From JADJOY01 sp046331705 [NCBI: bacterium] (lineage in GTDB: Bacteria > JADJOY01): a stretch of 64,000 nt of DNA. The position numbers and the translations under genes were made by a program. The stretch is from positions 62,001 through 126,000 of the forward strand of contig JAXLQJ010000002.1 of assembly GCA_046331705.1 (NCBI GenBank). The letters are read 5' to 3'. Below the pieces are notes generated by a model, which searched no databases, had not been told where the DNA came from, and was given only the letters and a program-made list of their open reading frames with translations. Numbering within the stretch: the first letter of the stretch is position 1; each line of letters opens with the position of its first letter. Below, in pieces: positions 60,696 to 64,000 of this stretch.

Positions 60696-61007
60696 TCAGT
60701 CCTCGCCTTCGCCTTCGTCCTCGTCCAGGAAGAATCGACGCTTGCGGGCGTAGAACTCCTCCAGCTCGCGTCGCGCCATCCAGAAATCGCCACCATCGAG
60801 GCCGACCGCCAGCGCCAGCTCCTTGGCGCGGTTGACGATCGTGACTTGCTGCCACTCCTCCTCGAAGATGTCAATCTCGAGTCCGTCCAGCAGCCCGCGC
60901 AACGTGCGGCCGAACTCGGCCGACTCCATGTGCGACGCGCGCTGCCGCTGGGTCCCGAGCCAGCTCGGATGGGCTCGATCCACGTCCTTGGGGTCGTTCG
61001 TGCTCAT
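60696..61007 (-). CDS. small hypothetical acidic-tail protein
   Basis: 103 residues from ATG 61007. Helical centre SAEFGRTLRGLLDGLEIDIF and a Trp-containing EEEWQQVTIVNRAKELALAV, ending in an acidic tail DEDEGEGED. No family recognised. Convergent with the beta-propeller gene, 28 bp apart. The frame extends upstream to 61148 as an Arg-rich run that I leave out. Confidence 0.6.
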   Translation of the reverse strand: MSTNDPKDVDRAHPSWLGTQRQRASHMESAEFGRTLRGLLDGLEIDIFEEEWQQVTIVNRAKELALAVGLDGGDFWMARRELEEFYARKRRFFLDEDEGEGED

Positions 61008-61248
61008 GTTCGATCTCGATTCGCGCGTTCCAGGGTACGAGCGCCGTCGCGGTCGAGCAAGCGACGACGCCCGTGCCACGGCTCGAGCGCCAGAGGCAGT
61101 CGGCGCGGTCTCGCGCGCCGGGCCGCAAGCGCCTTCGGGCCTTCTCACGACCAGGGGCCCATGCTAGGTTTGCGTGCTTTGCCGAGGCTTCGGCGTCCGA
61201 TCCGATCGGGTCGTGGGCGCCACTGGATCGCCCGGCTCGGAGGCTTCC

Positions 61249-61338
61249 TTGGGTAGCGTGGTCAAGAAGCGGCGCAAGAAGATGCGGAAGCACAAGTACA
61301 AGAAGCTGCTTGCCCGCATGCGCCACCGCAAGAAGTGA
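61249..61338 (+). CDS. bS22-like AURKAIP1/COX24-domain small ribosomal protein
   Basis: 29 residues, very basic, starting MGSVVKKRRKKMRKHKYKK and ending with RMRHRKK. The start is TTG 61249 with GGAGG five bases upstream (61239-61243); GTG 61258 would remove the MGS that family members share. Proteins of this kind (AURKAIP1/COX24 domain, related to mycobacterial bS22) bind 16S rRNA near the decoding site. Too short for most gene callers. Stand-alone, in an otherwise empty 546-bp stretch between 61008 and 61553. Confidence 0.85.
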   Translation: MGSVVKKRRKKMRKHKYKKLLARMRHRKK

Positions 61339-61553
61339 ACGCCGCGCTTCGCTCTTCCTCGAGGCGCTCACCCACGTCAGGCCGCACCGCGCGCGAACGC
61401 GCCGGGTGCGGCAGCGATCGTCCCTCGGCTTAGCCCCGGCGCCGTTGGCGATCGGTTGCGGATCGCGAGCGATCCCACGCCACGCGTCGGTTGTGCGGTG
61501 ACGATCGTGAGCGCTACCATCGACCGTCCACCCAGGCCCTGAGGACGCGAACG

Positions 61554-62603
61554 ATGGAGCCCACGCGCATTCGACGTTGCCACGGACACGATGGAACCGA
61601 GCTCCACGTCGAGGAGTACGGCAGCGGCGCCCCCATCGTGCTCTGCAATGGCGTCGTCTGCACCATCGGCCCCTACTGGCAATTCTTGATTCGGCACCTG
61701 GCCACGCTGGGCCGGGTGATCGCCTGGGACTATCGCGGACACGGACGATCCGGGGTACCGCGAGACCTCGAGGCCTGCGCGATCGGGGACCACGTCCGCG
61801 ACCTCGGCTGCGTCCTCGACGCCACGGGCGTCGAGGACGCCGTGCTCATCGGCCACAGCATGGGTTGCCAGGTGATCCTGGAGGCCTATCGGCAATTTCC
61901 CGAGCGTATCCGCGGGCTAGTTCCGATCTGCGGCACGTACGGCCGGCCTTACCGGACCTTCTACGGGAAGGACTTCCTGGAGCCGTTCTACGACCCGATG
62001 CTGCGGGAGGTGCGACGGCATCACGAGCTCGTTCGGCAGATCGCCGACGTCGTGAAGCGCACGCCGATCCCGCAGCTGGTGGCACGCGCCGGCGCTGTCC
62101 ACTGGTACCTCGCCCCGTGGAGCTCGATGGACGCGTACTTCGAGCACGTGTTCTCGATGAACACGGAGTTTCTGCTCACCGTGGTGCGACGCATGGGCGA
62201 GCACAGCGCAGAGGACCTGTTGCCGCACGTGGACGTTCCCACGCTGATCGTCGCCGGCGCCAAGGATCCGTTCACGCCCCCTTCCGTGGCGTGGGAGATG
62301 CACCGCCAGATCCCCGGCGCGGAGATCCTGGTGATCCCGAACGGCACCCACGTGGCACAGCTCGAGCACCCGGACCTGGTGGGGCTGCGAATCGAGAAGT
62401 TCGTCTCCGACCACGGCTTGCTCTCGAGGCGCGGGCGAAGCAGCGGCGCGTCCGCCCGGGAGCGGGCCAACGGCCGCGAACGCGCCGCGCCTCGTCGCCG
62501 GTCGCGTGCCACGCGGCCCGCCGGTGAGGATGGACGCGAGCGCGCTCCGGCACGACGGCGACGAGCGGCGCGCGGCGCGCGCGTGTCCTCACGTCTCGCT
62601 TGA
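61554..62603 (+). CDS. alpha/beta-fold hydrolase with Arg-rich tail
   Basis: 349 residues from ATG 61554 (GAGG upstream). Residues 1-285 are a typical alpha/beta hydrolase: WDYRGHGRSGVP, nucleophile elbow GHSMGCQ, VDVPTLIVAGAKDPFTPP and catalytic His in GTHVAQLEHP. The last ~60 residues are almost only R, A, G and E and look disordered; an earlier real end or a late frameshift is possible. Probable lipid or ester hydrolase. Confidence 0.83.
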   Translation: MEPTRIRRCHGHDGTELHVEEYGSGAPIVLCNGVVCTIGPYWQFLIRHLATLGRVIAWDYRGHGRSGVPRDLEACAIGDHVRDLGCVLDATGVEDAVLIGHSMGCQVILEAYRQFPERIRGLVPICGTYGRPYRTFYGKDFLEPFYDPMLREVRRHHELVRQIADVVKRTPIPQLVARAGAVHWYLAPWSSMDAYFEHVFSMNTEFLLTVVRRMGEHSAEDLLPHVDVPTLIVAGAKDPFTPPSVAWEMHRQIPGAEILVIPNGTHVAQLEHPDLVGLRIEKFVSDHGLLSRRGRSSGASARERANGRERAAPRRRSRATRPAGEDGRERAPARRRRAARGARVSSRLA

Positions 62604-62748
62604 GATGCGCAGCCTGCGCGGCGTCGACACCGACGCCGCACCCATCCCCCCGCGCCCTTCAGCCGAGCGGCATCGCATGCAGCTTCGAAGCGTACGCGCG
62701 CACCGATCGACCGCTCGCGCCCCGCGCTCTCGGCGACCGAGGAAATGA

Positions 62749-63567
62749 ATGGAACCCAAGCTCGCGGTATTCGTGGACTTCGAGAACATCGAGCGCGGCA
62801 TCGAAGAGGCCGGGCTCGGCAAGTTCCAGGTGGACTTGGTGCTGAATCGCCTGCGCGAGAAAGGCAAGGTGATCGTGTCGCGGGCCTACGCCGACTGGGG
62901 TCGGTACACGGCCTACAAGTTCGATTTCCAGGACCACGGCATCGATCTGATCGAGCTACCGTCGCGCCGCAAGGGCCAGAAGAACATGGCCGACATCAAG
63001 ATGGTGGTGGACGCGCTCGACTACGCGTGGAAGTGGTCCTACATCGACTCGTTCGTGATCGTCTCGGGCGACAGCGACTTCACGCCGCTGATCTCGAAGC
63101 TGCGCGAGTACAACCGCTTCGTGATGGGCATGGGCGTACGCAAGTCCACCTCGACGCTGATCGCCGACACCTGCGACGAGTTCGTCTACTACGACGATCT
63201 GGTGCGCATCAAAGAGAAGCAACGCGAGCGGCGCCGCATCGACGACGACCCGAGCCAGGTCTTCACGCTGCTCGTCGAGACGGTGGACGCGATGAAGGCG
63301 AGCCACGAGGTCATCCTGAGCTCCATGGTCAAGCAGACCATGCTGCGCAAGAAGCCGGATTTCGACGAGCGCGCGCTCGGCTTCCGCACCTTCAAGCGGC
63401 TGCTCGAGAACGCGCGCGACAAGGGCCTGATCGGCTTGGTGCGCGACGAGCGCAGCGGCACCTATCGGATCGTCGAGCCCGAAGAGGGTGCCGCGGCGCA
63501 ACCCGTCAAGAGCGTTCGATCCGAACGACCAGCGGCGGGTGCGCCCCCGGATGGCGGCGTAACGTGA
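62749..63567 (+). CDS. NYN-domain (LabA/DUF88) RNase-like protein with LOTUS domain
   Basis: 272 residues, ATG 62749 with GAGG six bases upstream. PIN-like NYN nuclease domain: VFVDFENIERG (first acidic cluster), MADIKMVVDALDYAW (second) and VSGDSDFTPLISKLRE (third). A C-terminal OST-HTH/LOTUS winged helix follows (about 170-250: MVKQTMLRKKPDFDERALGF; GTYRIVEPE). Metal-dependent RNA cleavage is expected; LOTUS domains bind RNA, notably G-rich. Its 3' end overlaps the convergent GIDE gene by 62 bp. Confidence 0.88.
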   Translation: MEPKLAVFVDFENIERGIEEAGLGKFQVDLVLNRLREKGKVIVSRAYADWGRYTAYKFDFQDHGIDLIELPSRRKGQKNMADIKMVVDALDYAWKWSYIDSFVIVSGDSDFTPLISKLREYNRFVMGMGVRKSTSTLIADTCDEFVYYDDLVRIKEKQRERRRIDDDPSQVFTLLVETVDAMKASHEVILSSMVKQTMLRKKPDFDERALGFRTFKRLLENARDKGLIGLVRDERSGTYRIVEPEEGAAAQPVKSVRSERPAAGAPPDGGVT

Positions 63568-64000
63568 GCGTGCCGGTCTCGTCCGTCGCGAGCCCGCGGA
63601 CCACGACCACGCGATTGAGCGGGATGACGCGCTCGATGAACTTGAAGCCGAGCGTCTGGACGTCCATGCGACGATCGAGATCGGCCGTCAGCACGTAAGG
63701 GAACTCCTTGACCTTGAGCTTGGCCTCGGTCTGGCTCGCGAGCCCGATGCGCTCGAAGCGCTCGACGATGGTCTCCGACTCGAATTGCGCGCCTTCGGGA
63801 TCGACGGTCACCTCGTCGTCCCGATCGCCGAGCCAGAAGATGCCGCACGAGCGGCGCTTCGCCATCAGCACGTCCTGACCGCTCGAGGAATCCTGGTCGC
63901 CGAGCAGCGGCAGCGCGCCGTCGCGGGCCTTGCGCTTCCAGAGGCGTTCGACGACGTACTCGTAGTAGATGCACGGGCTCGAATCGATGCCGGAGCGCAA
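63506..64000 (-). CDS. GIDE-domain (MUL1/E3-ligase-like) protein, N-terminus outside window
   Basis: At least 164 residues; the reading frame reaches the window end, so the start is missing. Conserved GIDE features are SSPCIYYEYVVERLWKRK, then IFWLGDRDDEVTVDPEGAQF and, in the second half, RVIPLNRVVVVRGLATDETG. This matches the domain shared by eukaryotic mitochondrial MUL1/MAPL and bacterial membrane proteins of unknown function. TM helices normally flanking the domain may be in the missing part. Confidence 0.72.
   Translation of the reverse strand: MRSGIDSSPCIYYEYVVERLWKRKARDGALPLLGDQDSSSGQDVLMAKRRSCGIFWLGDRDDEVTVDPEGAQFESETIVERFERIGLASQTEAKLKVKEFPYVLTADLDRRMDVQTLGFKFIERVIPLNRVVVVRGLATDETGTLTLRRHPGAHPPLVVRIERS

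Overview
The window is about 64 kb of very GC-rich bacterial DNA (roughly 70 % GC, third codon positions almost all G or C). I see no rRNA, tRNA, CRISPR array, insertion sequence or phage gene. The gene mix (CHAT/TPR protein, many acyl-CoA enzymes, COG1233-type flavoproteins, a tiny COX24-like ribosomal protein, NYN-LOTUS and GIDE-domain proteins) fits a free-living Myxococcota- or Binatota-like lineage, once lumped with Deltaproteobacteria. This placement is inference; no phylogenetic marker here settles it.

Region 1 (1-6.7 kb): a 5'-truncated TPR-CHAT protease and a convergent strand with a B12-binding radical SAM protein, a four-helix membrane protein and a TetR repressor. Region 2 (6.7-24.5 kb): eight different FAD-dependent amine-oxidase/phytoene-desaturase-superfamily oxidoreductases in 17 kb. 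Three read rightward, two of them behind the TetR gene and one alone. Five lie in a leftward run of ten closely spaced genes that also encodes a methyltransferase, a ferritin-like protein, a DUF2059-like protein and small unknowns. Region 3 (24.5-32.2 kb): a rightward operon with the content of the mycobacterial igr/fadA5 steroid side-chain locus: acyl-CoA dehydrogenase, MaoC-DUF35 (ChsH2), acyl-CoA dehydrogenase, MaoC (ChsH1), Ltp2 aldolase, FadA5-like thiolase and a ChsB1-like dehydrogenase. The 461-bp space between the leftward and rightward runs carries two TAGAAC-N2-GTTCTA palindromes, the KstR-type operator, one on each side. The flavoprotein array and the side-chain operon are therefore probably co-regulated and work on the same steroid-like substrates.

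Region 4 (32.2-45.8 kb): more lipid or steroid functions mixed with housekeeping genes: SDR, sterol-desaturase family hydroxylase behind a good promoter, old-yellow-enzyme reductase, enoyl-CoA hydratase, PfkB kinase, a pair of related unknown proteins, two Nudix enzymes, a GNAT enzyme, a 3beta-HSD-like SDR directly followed by a steroid 5alpha-reductase homologue, and an MBL-fold hydrolase. Region 5 (45.9-53.7 kb): envelope/biofilm module: beta-propeller diguanylate cyclase, a secreted protein of six ~31-residue repeats, an exopolysaccharide-initiating glycosyltransferase and a LysM lytic transglycosylase. Region 6 (53.7-64 kb): ferredoxin overlapping an unusual HTH/CarD-like protein, a BtuF-like protein, TPR protein, two PaaI thioesterases, a frameshifted B12-binding/radical-SAM-like gene that has lost its cysteine triad, a PQQ-type beta-propeller, a bS22-like peptide of 29 residues, an alpha/beta hydrolase, an NYN-LOTUS protein and a truncated GIDE-domain protein.
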